Positions 34,243 through 43,613 of a stretch of 64,000 nucleotides of DNA are shown here, piece by piece. The stretch is from NCBI GenBank assembly GCA_900769355.1, contig CAAGGG010000057.1, positions 17,739-81,738 on the forward strand, in the 5' to 3' direction. Within the stretch, counting starts at the first letter, position 1, and each line of letters begins with the position of its first letter. This DNA is from Candidatus Gastranaerophilales bacterium. Its GTDB lineage: Bacteria; Cyanobacteriota; Vampirovibrionia; Gastranaerophilales; Gastranaerophilaceae. The notes under the pieces are model-generated. The model had not been told where the DNA came from. It made no database searches and was given only the letters and a program-made list of their open reading frames with translations. The position numbers were made by a program, and so were the translations under genes.

Positions 34243-34643
34243 TGGTGGAGACGAGGGGAGTCGAACCCCTGTCCAAAACGGATCTTGACAAACTTCTACG
34301 AGTGTAGATTTTTATTAGCTCAACTAATTTAGGAAAAAATCAGAACCCTATAAATCAGTCCTAGGTTTTATTTGAAGGAAACTCTAAACCTTGCGATGTT
34401 ATCTTGATGCACCTACACCGCATTAATGCACTGCGTCTTGCATAATGGACCCATAAAACCGGCAAGCTGGGCTCTATGAGTAGCTATAATTAGCGACTTA
34501 TGCAGCTAAAGCTTGTGCTCTAGAGAAGTCTGCTTTAATTACATTGTTAGCATTTAATTTGTTTTGCTCGTTGATAACCGAGAACAGCGCTCGGACTCGC
34601 AATCTATCTCAACCGAACGTCCTGTCAAATCCAAAACGTCCCC
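34243..34643 (-). ncRNA. ssrA: Transfer-messenger RNA (tmRNA)
   Basis: Rescues stalled ribosomes. The 5' end is GGGGACGTTTTGGATTTGAC (from 34643) and the 3' end is GGACAGGGGTTCGACTCCCC ... CCACCA (to 34243), forming the tRNA-like domain with the encoded CCA. The tag frame runs 34551-34498 and encodes ANNVIKADFSRAQALAA followed by TAA. The ANN start and the hydrophobic LAA end match cyanobacterial tags in style. Length about 401 nt. It borders the accessory island, a common integration target, but no att duplication was found here. Confidence 0.95.
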
Positions 34644-34830
34644 ATGACTTATTTTATATTCTATTTTAAATGTTCTTGTACTTCCCATTATAACGCGTTT
34701 TTTCTAAATTTCAACCCCTTGTAAAAATATCATATCCGACTTATCAATGTAAATTTAGCGGTATTTCCCCGACAACTTAAATTGCAATTTTAGCTTTTTA
34801 CAATGGCGGAATTTTTCGTATCAAAATACC

Positions 34831-35634
34831 TTAATTCATTTCCCTAATAATCTCAACAATCAAGGACTTAAAATTTGCTTTGGCTTTGTTTGCAGCATCA
34901 ATAACTTCTTCGTGAGAAAGCTTTCCGCTTGTTTCGGAACTTGCCGCATTTGTAATACAGCTTATGCCCAAAATATTCATACCACAGTAGTTTGCGACAA
35001 TTGCTTCCGGAACTGTCGACATTCCAACAGCATCTCCACCAAGTTGTCTAATCATTTTTATCTCAGCAGGTGTTTCGTAATTCGGGCCTGAATTTGCCCA
35101 ATAAACACCTTCTTGAACACTTATACTAAGTTGTTTGGCGCACTTTTCAGCAAGTTCTCTCAAGTTCTTATTATAAACCTCTGTCATGTCAGGAAATCTT
35201 TCCCCTAAAGTGCTGTCATTCGGACCAATAAGCGGATTTGCACCCATATTGTTGATATGGTCTTTAATAATCATCAAATCTGCCGGTCTGTAGCTTTCAT
35301 TCACTGCTCCAGCAGCGTTTGTGAGGATAAGAGTTTTAATACCTAATGCCTTGAAAACCTTGATAGGATAAGTTATTTCCTGCATTGTATGACCTTCGTA
35401 AAAATGGTTTCTACCTTGCATCATCACAACTTTTTTACCCATAATTTCAGCAAAAACAAGTCGTCCCTTGTGACCTTGAACAGTTGAGGTTATAAAATTT
35501 GGGATATCGTGATAAGAAACAGCTGTTTCACAGTATTCATCAGCAAGTTCTCCAAGTCCTGAGCCCAAAATAATAGCTATCTCAGGTTTAAAACCGTTAG
35601 TCTTTTTGTTAATAAATTCAATTGTTTTCTCCAT
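34831..35634 (-). CDS. Purine nucleoside phosphorylase (PNP/MTAP family)
   Basis: Phosphorolysis of purine nucleosides to base plus ribose-1-phosphate. 267 residues: GFKPEIAIILGSGLGELAD, GHKGRLVFAEIMG, MQGRNHFYEGH, TLILTNAAGAVN, GVYWANSGPNYETPAEI and GMSTVPEAIVA. This is the trimeric PNP pattern (inosine/guanosine type). Near upp, so nucleobase salvage is represented in this block. Ribosome binding site AAAGGGGT. Confidence 0.95.
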   Translation of the reverse strand: MEKTIEFINKKTNGFKPEIAIILGSGLGELADEYCETAVSYHDIPNFITSTVQGHKGRLVFAEIMGKKVVMMQGRNHFYEGHTMQEITYPIKVFKALGIKTLILTNAAGAVNESYRPADLMIIKDHINNMGANPLIGPNDSTLGERFPDMTEVYNKNLRELAEKCAKQLSISVQEGVYWANSGPNYETPAEIKMIRQLGGDAVGMSTVPEAIVANYCGMNILGISCITNAASSETSGKLSHEEVIDAANKAKANFKSLIVEIIREMN

Positions 35635-35676
35635 AGTAATACCCCTTTAAAAATAAAAACCTAATAAACACACGAA

Positions 35677-35701
35677 AAGGCACAAGATAACCTTGTGCCT
35701 T
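35677..35701 (-). terminator. Rho-independent terminator of the rpoZ-like gene
   Basis: Perfect 10-bp stem: AAGGCACAAG (35677-35686) and CTTGTGCCTT (35692-35701). It lies between the two minus-strand genes and follows the rpoZ-like stop codon by 15 nt. Confidence 0.85.
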
Positions 35702-35715
35702 AACTAATAATTTTA

Positions 35716-35955
35716 TTAACCAACTAATCTGTCATCATCTGCTTCAGCAGCTTTCACCATAATAGCATGCTCAACAGGGTTTTCTTTTTTGTAAGTTGTG
35801 TCAAAATTTTCTTCAAAATTAAATTCGTCATGAGCTTTTTTAGCTTGATTTTCGTCAACAAGTTTTTTAGCAAGTTCAGCGATTTCGTAAACCAACTTGT
35901 ATCTGTTATCTGTATTGTCGTTTAAGTCCCACGCAATTCTTATAATTTGATCCAT
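35716..35955 (-). CDS. rpoZ: RNA polymerase omega subunit-like protein
   Basis: 80 residues. The block NRYKLVYEIAELAKKLVD resembles the omega core (RYxLV..ia..RArql) and is followed by an acidic tail (EHAIMVKAAEADDDRLVG), similar to cyanobacterial omega. Omega assists RNA polymerase assembly. A short protein with one motif, so the call is moderate. Two ATG codons (35958, 35955) are possible; GTGAGGT about 10 nt upstream supports either. Confidence 0.6.
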   Translation of the reverse strand: MDQIIRIAWDLNDNTDNRYKLVYEIAELAKKLVDENQAKKAHDEFNFEENFDTTYKKENPVEHAIMVKAAEADDDRLVG

Positions 35956-36047
35956 CATAAGTTAATATACCTCACTTTTTTAGTTTGTATCTTAATAGTA
36001 TAATACACAAACTTTTTTGGCAAGTAGCAAAAAATCAATAATTGTTG

Positions 36048-36053
36048 TATAAT
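36048..36053 (+). promoter_or_regulatory. -10 box of the MCE gene, leaderless start predicted
   Basis: TATAAT at 36048-36053, 6 nt before the ATG at 36060. The divergent rpoZ-like promoter lies within about 100 nt. Confidence 0.6.
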
Positions 36054-36059
36054 CTGAGC

Positions 36060-36728
36060 ATGAAAATTTTTGAAGGAATGCACAAGTACATCTGGCTTGA
36101 ATTCGGAATATGGTTTTTTATTCTGTGCATTGCTATTTTCGGGATAAGAATACATAATTATCACAAGGAAAAAGCTCTTGTAACCTATCAAATTTTTATG
36201 CCAGATGTTGATGGCTTGATTGTCGGATCTCCTGTAAAGTTTATGGGGGTTCAGGTTGGCTATATCGAAAAAATTAGGATTGTACGAGATGAAGTTTATC
36301 TAAAAATCGTTATGACTGATAAAAATGCGACTTTGCCGAAAGGCTCGATTGCAACGGTAGAGTTTAACGGAATGGGCGGTTCGAAATCGCTTGAAGTTTA
36401 TCCGCCAACGAAAGAAAGTATTGCAATGAACAATCTTATCGCCGTTCAATCTCCAAAAAGATTAAATGATGCAATGGGGCTTTTGAGTGAAATGTTTGAT
36501 AAAATCGGTTCTATCACAACAAAATTATCCTTCTTTGCAAACGAAACAGGGGTTACAGATATAAACAACGGTGTTGATATTGACGATATTCAGTCTAATA
36601 TGAATATTTTAGATAAATGGATAAAAAGTTTTCAAAAAATAAAAGAGAGTGCTAAAAGCGAAACTACAAAGGCAAATACAGAAAAAGGAGTTGAAGAAGA
36701 TGGACAAATCGAAAGTTCGAGTAATTAA
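36060..36728 (+). CDS. MCE/MlaD-family lipid transport protein
   Basis: 222 residues from ATG 36060. One N-terminal transmembrane helix (GIWFFILCIAIFGI), then the MCE domain (TYQIFMPDVDGLIVGSPV, FMGVQVGYIEKI, LPKGSIATVEFNGMGGSKSL) and a helical tail with a coiled segment. MlaD-type proteins form periplasmic hexamers shuttling phospholipid between membranes in Mla-type ABC systems. No permease or ATPase is adjacent; such orphan MCE genes are usual in this lineage. The end overlaps the upp gene by 29 nt. Confidence 0.85.
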   Translation: MKIFEGMHKYIWLEFGIWFFILCIAIFGIRIHNYHKEKALVTYQIFMPDVDGLIVGSPVKFMGVQVGYIEKIRIVRDEVYLKIVMTDKNATLPKGSIATVEFNGMGGSKSLEVYPPTKESIAMNNLIAVQSPKRLNDAMGLLSEMFDKIGSITTKLSFFANETGVTDINNGVDIDDIQSNMNILDKWIKSFQKIKESAKSETTKANTEKGVEEDGQIESSSN

Positions 36729-37350
36729 CAATCCAGTCGTTTTGTTAAATTTATGCACAATGCGCGACAAAAATACCGACAGTCAAGGGGTTAGGATTGC
36801 AACAAGAAAGATTACGAGATGTCTTTTATATGAGGCATCAAAAAATTTACCACTTGTTGATAAAGAGGTTACAACGCCATTAACGACATTTACAACCAAA
36901 ACTGTTGACCCTAATATCAATCTTATAATTTCTCCTATTCTTCGTGCAGGGCTTATTTTTACAGATGAAGCAATTGATATTTTGCCACAAGCCTGTATTC
37001 GTCATATTGGAATGTACAGAGATGAAAAAACTTTAAAACCTGTCTGGTACTACAATAAGGTTCCGATGGAAGCTCCAAACCCTGAAAATTTCTATATTTA
37101 TATAACTGACCCTATGCTTGCAACAGGAAATTCGTTGATTGAAGCGATAAAACTTTATGCAGACAAAGGAATTCCTATTGATAACATCAAGGTAATCTGT
37201 ATCATAGCAGCACCTCAGGGGATTGAAAATATCCAAAAACATTATCCTGAAATCGAAATAATTACCGCAGCAGTCGATGATCACTTGAACGAAAAAGGAT
37301 ATATTGTTCCCGGAATGGGTGATGCCGGAGATAGGATTTTTAATACGTAG
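36700..37350 (+). CDS. upp: Uracil phosphoribosyltransferase
   Basis: Salvages uracil to UMP with PRPP. 216 residues: VRVINNPVVLLNLCTMRDKN, ISPILRAGLIFTDEAIDILP, IGMYRDEKTLKPVWYYNKVP, the PRPP loop ITDPMLATGNSLIEA and the uracil-contact end GYIVPGMGDAGDRIFNT. The ATG at 36700 follows AAAAAGGAG; longer open frames begin inside the MCE gene. Overlap of 29 nt with the MCE gene suggests one transcript. Confidence 0.97.
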   Translation: MDKSKVRVINNPVVLLNLCTMRDKNTDSQGVRIATRKITRCLLYEASKNLPLVDKEVTTPLTTFTTKTVDPNINLIISPILRAGLIFTDEAIDILPQACIRHIGMYRDEKTLKPVWYYNKVPMEAPNPENFYIYITDPMLATGNSLIEAIKLYADKGIPIDNIKVICIIAAPQGIENIQKHYPEIEIITAAVDDHLNEKGYIVPGMGDAGDRIFNT

Positions 37351-37354
37351 GTAT

Positions 37355-37545
37355 TTAGATACCAAGAGCAAAGTCTGGATCAAAAGCGGCTAGGCAGCTA
37401 AGAAGCGAAGCAGCTAAGCGAAAATTAAGTTACTAGATTACTAGGACACTAAGAAGTAGGGCGGGGTACCCACCCCGCCGACATGATTTGTAAAAAAGAC
37501 GATAGGACGATATGACGATATGACGGTAAGTCCGTATCGAGGAAG
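37355..37545. repeat. A-type repeats
   Basis: TTTAGATACCAAGAGCAAAG, GCGGCTAGGCAGCTAAGAAG, the hairpin GGCGGGGTACCCACCCCGCC (37452-37471), and GACGATAGGACGATATGACG tandems. No gene. Confidence 0.75.
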
Positions 37546-37548
37546 TTG

Positions 37549-37806
37549 CTATGACCTACTTCTAAAATAGTCACAAATCAACGTTTTCTTGCGGGGAACA
37601 AGGTTGCGAATTCTTTCCATAAATGAGTTCTTTTCCGAATCTTCTAACTCTTTTTTTAGGATTGCTTTTTCTAAAACGACTTTGTTATACAAATCCGAGC
37701 ACACTGAACTTTTGTCAATGTGTGCTCTTAATTTTGCTAATTGTAGTTCTTTTTCTCTAATAGATTTGATAAGTTCTTTTTTCACTTTTAAGGACCTCTC
37801 GTACAT
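37549..37806 (-). CDS. Small coiled-coil protein
   Basis: 85 residues, highly charged, predicted as one long coiled coil (LKVKKELIKSIREKELQLAK, VVLEKAILKKELEDSEKN). No domain recognised. Translation start uncertain; reported because the codon pattern and length are gene-like and it is bounded by repeat DNA on one side. Could be a small regulator or scaffold. Confidence 0.45.
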   Translation of the reverse strand: MYERSLKVKKELIKSIREKELQLAKLRAHIDKSSVCSDLYNKVVLEKAILKKELEDSEKNSFMERIRNLVPRKKTLICDYFRSRS

Positions 37807-37863
37807 TATTAGAATAAAACTAATTATTAAATTTTAAATCGACTTTTTAAATGATTTAAATTC

Positions 37864-38412
37864 CTATGCAGGCAATAAATCATACTCATAACCGATTTTT
37901 AACGCTTTTTCATTCAAAGGTAGTAGATTTTTTCTGTGAGGTGGAATTACATTATCCAAAGCCTTGTTCAAAGTGTCCAAAGTTGTTAATTTGCTTACCT
38001 TTGCAACAATACCCAAAGCCAAAATATTTGCCATTCTTACATTTCCGATTACTTCATCTGCAAGTTTTGTAATCGGTGCAAAAACGTAGTTAATATCGGT
38101 TCTTGGTTTGTTTTCTTCAACAAGAGTTGAGTTTGCGATAATCCAACCGCCTTTTTTAATCTTAGGCAAAAATCTGTCAAAAGATGCTTGGTTCAATGCA
38201 ACAATAAAATCTGCATCAGGTTTATTTACTTCACTAACATCTTCGTCGCTGGTTACGATTTCACAATTTACTGTTCCGCCACGCATTTCGGCACCATAAG
38301 ACGGGTACCAAGTCACGTTTTTGTTGTCAATCATAAAGGCGTTAGCCAAAACTTCTCCGGCTAAAAGTACGCCCTGTCCGCCAAATCCTGCTATTATAAA
38401 GTTATGTTCCAT
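37864..38412 (-). CDS. 2-oxoacid:ferredoxin oxidoreductase, gamma subunit
   Basis: 182 residues: FIIAGFGGQGVLLAGEVLA, TWYPSYGAEMRGGTVNCEI and the C-terminal VIPPHRKNLLPLNEKAL identify the gamma subunit of KGOR/VOR-type enzymes. With the beta, alpha and ferredoxin subunits upstream it forms an oxygen-sensitive complex converting a 2-oxoacid, probably 2-oxoglutarate, to acyl-CoA with reduced ferredoxin. It is separated from the beta gene by a B-type hairpin, unlike the alpha-beta pair, which overlap by one nucleotide. Confidence 0.88.
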   Translation of the reverse strand: MEHNFIIAGFGGQGVLLAGEVLANAFMIDNKNVTWYPSYGAEMRGGTVNCEIVTSDEDVSEVNKPDADFIVALNQASFDRFLPKIKKGGWIIANSTLVEENKPRTDINYVFAPITKLADEVIGNVRMANILALGIVAKVSKLTTLDTLNKALDNVIPPHRKNLLPLNEKALKIGYEYDLLPA

Positions 38413-38431
38413 TGTTGTTTCCTTTTTATTT

Positions 38432-38541
38432 AAGTGAATGGTGAGTAGTGAATTGTGAATGGTTCTTATCGTTCACTTCGTTCAAAAATATTTTGTTATA
38501 GTCCATAAATGGTCTATTCACCACTCACCATTCACTACTCA
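38432..38541. repeat. B-type hairpin repeat, copy 4
   Basis: GTGAATGGTGAGTAGTGAAT at one end and CACCATTCACTACTCAC at the other, with a central GTTCACTTCGTTC. It lies inside the four-gene oxidoreductase operon, between the beta and gamma genes, and has a different core from copies 1-3. Confidence 0.8.
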
Positions 38542-38542
38542 C

Positions 38543-39298
38543 TTATTTTTCAGTTACGGTTACGTCCTTATACGTTCCTAGCTTAAACACCGGCATCATT
38601 TCGTTACGAACTCTTTCGTGTGCCTTGTCCGGAGTCATTTTCCAGTTTGTCGGGCATGTTGAAAGAATTTCTACAAAACCAAAACCTAAGCCTTTTAGTT
38701 GAACTTCAAAAGCTTTTTTGATAGCTTGTTTTGCTTTTCTGATATTTGCAACAGTATCTAGCGAAACTCTTGCTGAAAAAGCTGTTCCATCGCACAATGC
38801 AATGTGTTCAGCGATTTTTATCGGATAACCGTAGTATTCAACATTTCTCCCTGTTGGAGAAGTTGTTGTTTTTTGCCCTAAAAGGGTTGTAGGTCCAAGC
38901 TGTCCGCCTGTCATGCCGTAAGTCGTATTGTTTATACAAATTGCGGTAATGTTTTCGCCTCTAAGTGCAGCGTGCATACCTTCTGCCAAGCCGATTGAGG
39001 CAAAGTCGCCATCACCTTGATATGTAAATACAACTTTGTCAGGTCTTGCACGTTTAATACCTGTTGCCTCTGCAATTGCTCTTCCGTGAGGAGCTTCAAG
39101 AGAGTCGACATTGATAAAGTCATAAGCTGTTACTGAACAACCAATTGATGCTGAAAGGATTGTGTTCTCACGAATTCCCAGTTCATCTAAAACTTCTGCC
39201 ACAAGTCTAACCGCAACACCGTGGTCGCACCCTGGGCAAAATGAGTATTTTACGTCACCTTTTAGTGAGTCAGGTAGTTTAAAAACTTGTGTTTCCAT
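38543..39298 (-). CDS. 2-oxoacid:ferredoxin oxidoreductase, beta subunit (TPP-binding)
   Basis: 251 residues. YSFCPGCDHGVAVRLVAEVL contains the cluster-proximal Cys pair, and YQGDGDFASIGLAEGMHAA with the following NNTTYGMTGGQLGPTT is the TPP/Mg motif of the beta subunit. It pairs with the alpha subunit, whose gene overlaps by one nucleotide. The Cys-x-x-Cys and short length fit KorB/VorA-type subunits. Confidence 0.93.
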   Translation of the reverse strand: METQVFKLPDSLKGDVKYSFCPGCDHGVAVRLVAEVLDELGIRENTILSASIGCSVTAYDFINVDSLEAPHGRAIAEATGIKRARPDKVVFTYQGDGDFASIGLAEGMHAALRGENITAICINNTTYGMTGGQLGPTTLLGQKTTTSPTGRNVEYYGYPIKIAEHIALCDGTAFSARVSLDTVANIRKAKQAIKKAFEVQLKGLGFGFVEILSTCPTNWKMTPDKAHERVRNEMMPVFKLGTYKDVTVTEK

Positions 39299-40362
39299 TA
39301 TAATAATTCCTCGATTCTTTTAACAATTTCATCTGCTGAAGGTGGAGCACCAACGCCTTTGTTTACCAAGTCTACAGGGCATGCTCCATTCACTGCAAGT
39401 CTAACATCGTTTACCATTTGTCCCATATTTACTTCAACTGTTACAAATCGTTTTGCTGTTTTTGAAAGCTCAGCAAGTCTTTTTGATGGGAACGGGAACA
39501 AAGTAATTGGTCTTAAAATACCGGCTTTAATACCTTTTTCACGAAGTTTTTTCATTGCAGTTTTTACGTTTCTTGAAGTGCTACCGAATGAAACGAGAAC
39601 AATGTCAGCATCTTCTGTGTTAATTTCTTCCCACTCGGTTTCGTTTTCTTCCAAAGCTTTGTATTTTGCAAAAAGTTTGTCCAAGAACACACATTGCTTG
39701 TCAGCAAGCGGAGCGTAAGAGCGAATAATTCTTGCTTCTCTGTCTTTTGCACCTGTTAGTGCCCATTCGGACGTATCGACTTCCGGATACGGGTAGTCGT
39801 AAAATTCAACAGGTTCCATCATTTGTCCTAAAAGTCCGTCTGCCAACAAAACTGTCGGATTTCTGTATTTTTGAGCAAGATAGAATGCTTTGTAAGTCAA
39901 ATCAACGCATTCCTGAACGGTAGATGGAGCTAGAACGATTAGTTTGTAATCACCGTTTCCGCCACCTTTTGTTGCTTGGAAATAGTCGCCTTGTGATGGG
40001 TATATGTTTCCAAGCCCTGGACCGCCTCTCATAACGCTAACTAACACAACAGGCAATTCATCAGCTGTTGCATAAGACAAGCCTTCTTGCATAAGTGCAA
40101 CCGCACAAGATGAAGACGAAGTCATCGCCTTAACACCTGTTGATACCGCACCGATAACCATATTTATCGCCGCAAGTTCGCTTTCGGCAGAAACATAAGC
40201 TCGTTTCAATTCTTGCATTTTACCGCTTAAAAATTCCCCAATTTCACTTTGAGGAGTGATAGGATAACCGAAATAGCATTGGCAACCTGCAAGTACAGCC
40301 GCATTTGCTATTGCGTAATTTCCTTTTGTTAATACTTTTTTATTTGTTGAACAAACTGTCAT
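39298..40362 (-). CDS. 2-oxoacid:ferredoxin oxidoreductase, alpha subunit
   Basis: 354 residues: KGNYAIANAAVLAGCQCYFG, YPITPQSEIGEFLS, SSSSCAVALMQEGLSYATAD, VMRGGPGLGNIYPSQGDYF and the C-terminal transketolase-like domain III (VLVSFGSTSRNVKTAMKKL, GILRPITLFPFPSKRLAEL). The Asp/Gly-rich PSQGD block is the substrate-contacting loop. Specificity (2-oxoglutarate versus branched-chain) cannot be fixed from sequence alone. Confidence 0.93.
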   Translation of the reverse strand: MTVCSTNKKVLTKGNYAIANAAVLAGCQCYFGYPITPQSEIGEFLSGKMQELKRAYVSAESELAAINMVIGAVSTGVKAMTSSSSCAVALMQEGLSYATADELPVVLVSVMRGGPGLGNIYPSQGDYFQATKGGGNGDYKLIVLAPSTVQECVDLTYKAFYLAQKYRNPTVLLADGLLGQMMEPVEFYDYPYPEVDTSEWALTGAKDREARIIRSYAPLADKQCVFLDKLFAKYKALEENETEWEEINTEDADIVLVSFGSTSRNVKTAMKKLREKGIKAGILRPITLFPFPSKRLAELSKTAKRFVTVEVNMGQMVNDVRLAVNGACPVDLVNKGVGAPPSADEIVKRIEELL

Positions 40363-40386
40363 ATTTTTTCCTTCAATTATTTAAAA

Positions 40387-40599
40387 TTAACCTTTGTAAA
40401 CTTCTGTAATCGCCAAATCAGGACATCTCATTGCACACATCGCACAGCCAAGACATTCATGGTTAGGGTCATTGAATTCAACAATATGAACCCCAAGTTT
40501 ATTGGTTTCTTCACTGATTTTTAATAACTTTTTCGGGCATTCTTGAATACAAAGATAACATGCCTTACATTTGTCTTTATTTATTACTATTCGGCTCAT
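40387..40599 (-). CDS. Ferredoxin-type delta subunit of the 2-oxoacid oxidoreductase
   Basis: 70 residues with two 4Fe-4S motifs: CKACYLCIQECP and CLGCAMCAMRCP. It passes electrons from the TPP centre to ferredoxin. First gene of the four-gene operon (delta, alpha, beta, gamma), with a 24-nt gap before alpha. Confidence 0.93.
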   Translation of the reverse strand: MSRIVINKDKCKACYLCIQECPKKLLKISEETNKLGVHIVEFNDPNHECLGCAMCAMRCPDLAITEVYKG

Positions 40600-40769
40600 T
40601 TACACCTCTTATTCCTTTGTCTAATCCATATTATAACACTGAAATCAAAAAACAAGCACTTTATCTTTACAATTGTAATAATACTCGTTAAGAGTTTGCC
40701 CGAAATGGTATTCTTTTGGTAATATATATATGAAATAGTGGGATATGTGTATAACGAAAGTGAAGATAG

Positions 40770-43613
40770 ATGGCACCAACCGTAGATGAAATCGCTAAAA
40801 CCCTTGATATAATGCGTAAAGAAGATGAACGCAATGTTGAGAAATTTGATAGAATTTTAACAAATATTAATGAAAAATTAGAATTTATGAATTCTGATAA
40901 CGAGTCTGTTGAGATGATTAAAATGTATCTCACCGAGTTGAAAAACCTTGTAAACAGTGATTTTAACGTTACAGATGAAAAACTTGAAAATGTCGATGCA
41001 AAACTCGACAAATCTCTTGACATATCTTCACATATTAAAGATTTATCAGAAAGCTTGAAGGAATATATTACGGAACTTGACGAAGCTTCAAGAGCTTTGG
41101 AAATTGAAGGTGCAAATAATATTTCTGAAAAACTGGTTGATTTGGAAGAAGTTGTTGTACATTCTTCTGAAAACTATGAACAAAATTTACAGGTTCTGGA
41201 AAGTAAAATTTCAGAATTTGTAACTGAGTTAGAAGATGTTAAAAAACTTGCTGATGAAAAGATTTCGTCTTCACTGGGCGAAATTAATGATGTGAAAGGC
41301 GAGCTTGAATCAATTCATGAATTTTTGGTAAACTCAAAAAACTCTGATGATGAAAAAACAGTTTCATCAATTCAGGCAGTAGAAGATGGGGTTGAAAGAA
41401 TTGTTTCTGAAATCGCTCAAATTTCAGATAAATCTTCGCAAGAAACTAACGAAAACATAAATGCTGAACTTGCAAAAATTGAAGAAAAATTTGATGCACT
41501 TTTGTCATCTGTAATTGATTTAAAAGTTGATAAAAAAGAGGATTTAAAGGCGGAGTTTATTGAAAAACTAACGAATTTAAAACAGGAAGTTGAACTCGTA
41601 AATACTGATATAGTTGATGTTTTGCAGAATAAATCTGATGAAATTTTGCAAGCTTTTGAGCCGTTGAAAACCACGATTGATACTTTGAAAGATTTTGGTT
41701 TTTCTGATATTTTGGAAAAGATTAAGTTGGAACTTGAAACATCTTTTTTGAATTTCAGTGTTGATGTTAATGGCGAACTTGCTTCGACTTCTGAAGCTGT
41801 TTTGAGGCTTGAACAGGCTTACAAAGAAACTTTTAACAAAATTGAAGTTATTGAAAATTGTGTCTCTGAAAAACTTCACGAAAAGCTTGAACTTGTCAAT
41901 GTTACAGTTGAAAATAATGCTCATGATGTGAAAGAGTTTTTTGAACAGAAATTGGAAGAATATTCAAAAAATTTGAGTGAAATTGTTGAAGAAAATAATG
42001 TAAAAGTTGTCGATTCTGTTGACAATTTAAAGGCAGAAATTTCAGCAAGACTTGAAGATTTTGATGAGGGGCAAAAAAGCCTAAAAGAGCAAAATAACGT
42101 AATTTCTGCTGAGATTTCTACGCTCGGTGATGATTTGAAAAACTACGTTCAATCAGCTTGTGAAAACACAATGGAAAAATATAGTCCACTTGAAAGCAAG
42201 ACGTCAATTGAGGCTTTGCGTGACAAAATTAACGAATTTGTTGCGATGTCAAAGGCAGATTCGGCAAATTCAAAAGTCGCACTTGAAGAATTAGATAAAA
42301 ATTTAAACCAAAATTTGACTGAAATTTATGACAGCAGCAAAGATGTTTCTCAGATGATTTCTTCATTGCATGACAAAATGGACGTAATGGTTGCAGATTC
42401 TTCATTTGAGGAGTTGAATGACAGGTTTGATGATATTTCGGAAACTGAAGGCAAAGTTTCTGAAATGCTTTCTGCTTTGCACGAAAAAGTCGATATTATT
42501 GCAATGGACACGTCCGATTTTGATATTGTGGACGAGATTTCTGATATTAAGGATTTGATTTTTGAACAGAGAAAGTATTTTGAAACGGCATCTGATGAAA
42601 AAGCTGTTGAAATTGACAAGTATTTAAAAGATGTTTTGACAAAGCTTGAAAACGTTGACTTAGAAAAGAGTTCAGAAGATATTAAAGACTCGATTATGAA
42701 TGCGCTTGTGTCGCTTGTTGATCAGATTTCTTTTGTTGAAGAAACGGAAGAAATTAAAGATTTTGTTGAAGAAAAAACCGATATTATTAACAAAAATTTG
42801 CTTGAAGTTCAAAACCAACTTAAACAAATTGCAAGTTCCAACGACGATTTTGATTATTCTTATACTTTACAAGATGTAGAGTCCGACATTGCCAAGCTAA
42901 GACTTGCAATTACTCATCTTTCTGGCAATGACTACGAGAGTCTTTCAGGTGATATCAAAAAAATTGTGACATCTGTTGAAGGTCTGGAAACTTCTTTGAC
43001 TCAAGATCAAATTGTCGATTTGAAAAGTGATATTGAAAAGTTGAACGAAGATATTTTGAGTATAAGTTCAAGAACCAATAAACTTTTATTGTCATCAGAT
43101 GAGTCCTACAAGGCTCTAAACGACGGCTTGAACAACTTTGGAGAACTTGTTAAAAATCTTGATAATAGAATAAATTACATTGCCAACACTCGTGCAACAG
43201 AGCGACTTGAACGCAAAATCGACAATATTCAATCAATGTCGACAGAATCCTTGAACACAGATAAAGTTTTCCATCAAGTAATGATGTACCTTGGTGAATG
43301 GATTGATTCTTCAACCGAAAGTATTTCAAATATTACTGAAAAAGCTTCTGAAATAACAAATATCAAAGAAGAAATAAATGAATTAAAATCTGTTGTGCCG
43401 GAAAAAGTTGAGTTGCTCAATGAGCTTGAAAACAAATTTGAGCAGCAAGAAACTCGTATCGACAGGTTGGAAATGAAACTTGACAAAGTTTTGTCGACAC
43501 TTGAAGAAAAAGATGATATGGTGTTAAATAGAAAAGTGGATAAGCTGGAAAAAATGCTATCCAGACTTGGAAATAATATAGAAAAGCTCACATCTTATGT
43601 TGATGAAGACTAA
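40770..43613 (+). CDS. Very long acidic coiled-coil protein
   Basis: 947 residues, almost wholly heptad-patterned and acidic, no membrane segment or signal peptide. Repeating elements include EKLDFM..., LENVDAKLDKSLDIS, ISEMLSALHEKVDIIAMD, VSQMISSLHDKMDVMVAD; the last two show an internal duplication (about residues 535-590). It resembles SMC-type or cytoskeletal (bactofilin/crescentin-like) coiled coils but has no ATPase head. Scaffold or cell-shape role is inferred. The end overlaps the FAD oxidase gene by 17 nt, so the two share a transcript. Confidence 0.75.
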   Translation: MAPTVDEIAKTLDIMRKEDERNVEKFDRILTNINEKLEFMNSDNESVEMIKMYLTELKNLVNSDFNVTDEKLENVDAKLDKSLDISSHIKDLSESLKEYITELDEASRALEIEGANNISEKLVDLEEVVVHSSENYEQNLQVLESKISEFVTELEDVKKLADEKISSSLGEINDVKGELESIHEFLVNSKNSDDEKTVSSIQAVEDGVERIVSEIAQISDKSSQETNENINAELAKIEEKFDALLSSVIDLKVDKKEDLKAEFIEKLTNLKQEVELVNTDIVDVLQNKSDEILQAFEPLKTTIDTLKDFGFSDILEKIKLELETSFLNFSVDVNGELASTSEAVLRLEQAYKETFNKIEVIENCVSEKLHEKLELVNVTVENNAHDVKEFFEQKLEEYSKNLSEIVEENNVKVVDSVDNLKAEISARLEDFDEGQKSLKEQNNVISAEISTLGDDLKNYVQSACENTMEKYSPLESKTSIEALRDKINEFVAMSKADSANSKVALEELDKNLNQNLTEIYDSSKDVSQMISSLHDKMDVMVADSSFEELNDRFDDISETEGKVSEMLSALHEKVDIIAMDTSDFDIVDEISDIKDLIFEQRKYFETASDEKAVEIDKYLKDVLTKLENVDLEKSSEDIKDSIMNALVSLVDQISFVEETEEIKDFVEEKTDIINKNLLEVQNQLKQIASSNDDFDYSYTLQDVESDIAKLRLAITHLSGNDYESLSGDIKKIVTSVEGLETSLTQDQIVDLKSDIEKLNEDILSISSRTNKLLLSSDESYKALNDGLNNFGELVKNLDNRINYIANTRATERLERKIDNIQSMSTESLNTDKVFHQVMMYLGEWIDSSTESISNITEKASEITNIKEEINELKSVVPEKVELLNELENKFEQQETRIDRLEMKLDKVLSTLEEKDDMVLNRKVDKLEKMLSRLGNNIEKLTSYVDED

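Noticed and set aside
34243..34643. ssrA as attachment site of the 28.9-34.1 kb island
   Set aside because: No duplicate of the tmRNA 3' end was found on the far side of the island.
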